A stretch of 7,110 nucleotides of DNA, from positions 1 through 7,110 of the forward strand of contig CAIOZP010000443.1 in NCBI GenBank assembly GCA_903862805.1. The letters are read 5' to 3'. Numbering within the stretch: the first letter of the stretch is position 1; every line of letters starts with the position of its first letter. The translations under genes and the position numbers were made by a program. Of this stretch, positions 6,852 to 7,110 are shown in pieces. This stretch comes from an uncultured Fibrobacterota bacterium (lineage in GTDB: Bacteria > Fibrobacterota > Chitinivibrionia > Chitinivibrionales > CAIOZP01). The notes beneath the pieces are model-generated. The model made no database searches. It saw only the letters and a list, made by a program, of their open reading frames with translations, and was not told the DNA's origin.

Positions 6852-7110
6852 GAGCTCCTCAAAAAAGGTTTTTCCGTCGATGGTAGCAATGAATATCTCC
6901 CATGCTTTTTCAAAAACGTCATATTTGTCGGTACCACCGCCATTTTCGACCACCTTTTCGAACAAGCAATGAGGATTTGAATTTTTAACATGGTATTCGA
7001 GCATTTGAGAGGGGTGTTTCTTTACATATTCTCTAACTATCATTCTCTCTGGTGCGTCGTCTCCAAAAATAAAGAACAAGCCTGATGATTCAATAAAGAT
7101 AAGTTTGCCA
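6804..7110 (-). CDS. Unknown protein, 5' end beyond the window (at least 101 aa)
   Basis: An open frame on the - strand enters from the right edge and ends at TAA (6804-6806). Visible residues run from GKLIFIESSGLFFIFGDDAP to ERCKHYSPSL. A TTG at 7077-7079 is in frame, but the frame is still open upstream and reads sensibly there, so the true start is probably outside. The protein is mixed, charged and soluble-looking, with possible helices (YDVFEKAWEIFIATID, KTFFEELQRFLIERCKHY). No motif is recognised. It opposes the tail genes, and the DNA is AT-richer: two sampled 60-base lines give about 42% and 37% GC, against about 52% in one line of the fibre gene. It could be a host gene flanking a prophage, a moron, or an early/regulatory phage gene. 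Confidence 0.6.
   Translation of the reverse strand, partial: GKLIFIESSGLFFIFGDDAPERMIVREYVKKHPSQMLEYHVKNSNPHCLFEKVVENGGGTDKYDVFEKAWEIFIATIDGKTFFEELQRFLIERCKHYSPSL

Noticed and set aside
6851..6858. Palindrome GGAGCTCC as an operator or hairpin
   Set aside because: It has no loop, is inside the - strand coding frame, and an 8-bp palindrome is expected by chance.
4424..7110. Diversity-generating retroelement acting on the fibre region
   Set aside because: No reverse transcriptase, no template/variable repeat pair and no C-type-lectin-like ending were seen. The fibre ends in a short unrelated tip.

Overview
The window is a run of phage (or prophage) late genes on the + strand, ending against a different kind of gene on the - strand. 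Three things point to a phage. A 535-residue protein carries classic tail-fibre motifs (WSQVTGKPTTIAGYGITD, LTNKTLTSPTIN). A 1165-residue protein has the layout of a nozzle/hub-type beta-propeller tail protein. Small membrane-protein genes are packed just upstream with 1-4 base overlaps. No capsid, terminase, integrase, tRNA or CRISPR sequence is visible, so only the distal tail/lysis-like part of a virion cluster is seen. The host cannot be named. Strong Shine-Dalgarno sequences (AAAGGAGG, AGGAGG) argue for an SD-using bacterium and make a typical Bacteroidetes host less likely, although the second gene vaguely resembles Bacteroides-phage membrane-anchored proteins. TGA is a normal stop here, since two coupled gene junctions depend on it.

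Layout: bases 1-48 hold the end of an upstream gene plus an SD. At 49-270 is a 73-residue hydrophobic protein (holin-like candidate), coupled by ATGA to 267-917, a membrane-anchored protein with a periplasmic-type tail (spanin-like candidate). At 927-4424 is the large propeller protein, with an apparent Asp-box module inserted in its first half. It is coupled by TGATG to the tail fibre at 4424-6031. A strong SD then opens a small 135-codon reading frame at 6047-6454 that is interrupted once by TGA. After a further strong SD comes a 98-residue unknown protein (6481-6777). A 26-base gap separates it from a convergent, AT-richer, truncated gene (6804-7110, - strand), which may be host DNA, a moron or a separate phage transcription unit.

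How they may work together (inference): the large protein would form part of the tail tube end or hub, the fibre would attach to it and bind the cell, and the two small proteins after the fibre would be accessory virion or fibre-associated products. The two membrane proteins would act in lysis or at the envelope. The most unusual point is the single in-frame TGA at 6212-6214, followed at 22 bases by the loop of a perfect 6-bp hairpin. It could be a nonsense mutation, stop-codon readthrough, a split gene or, least likely, a selenocysteine site.
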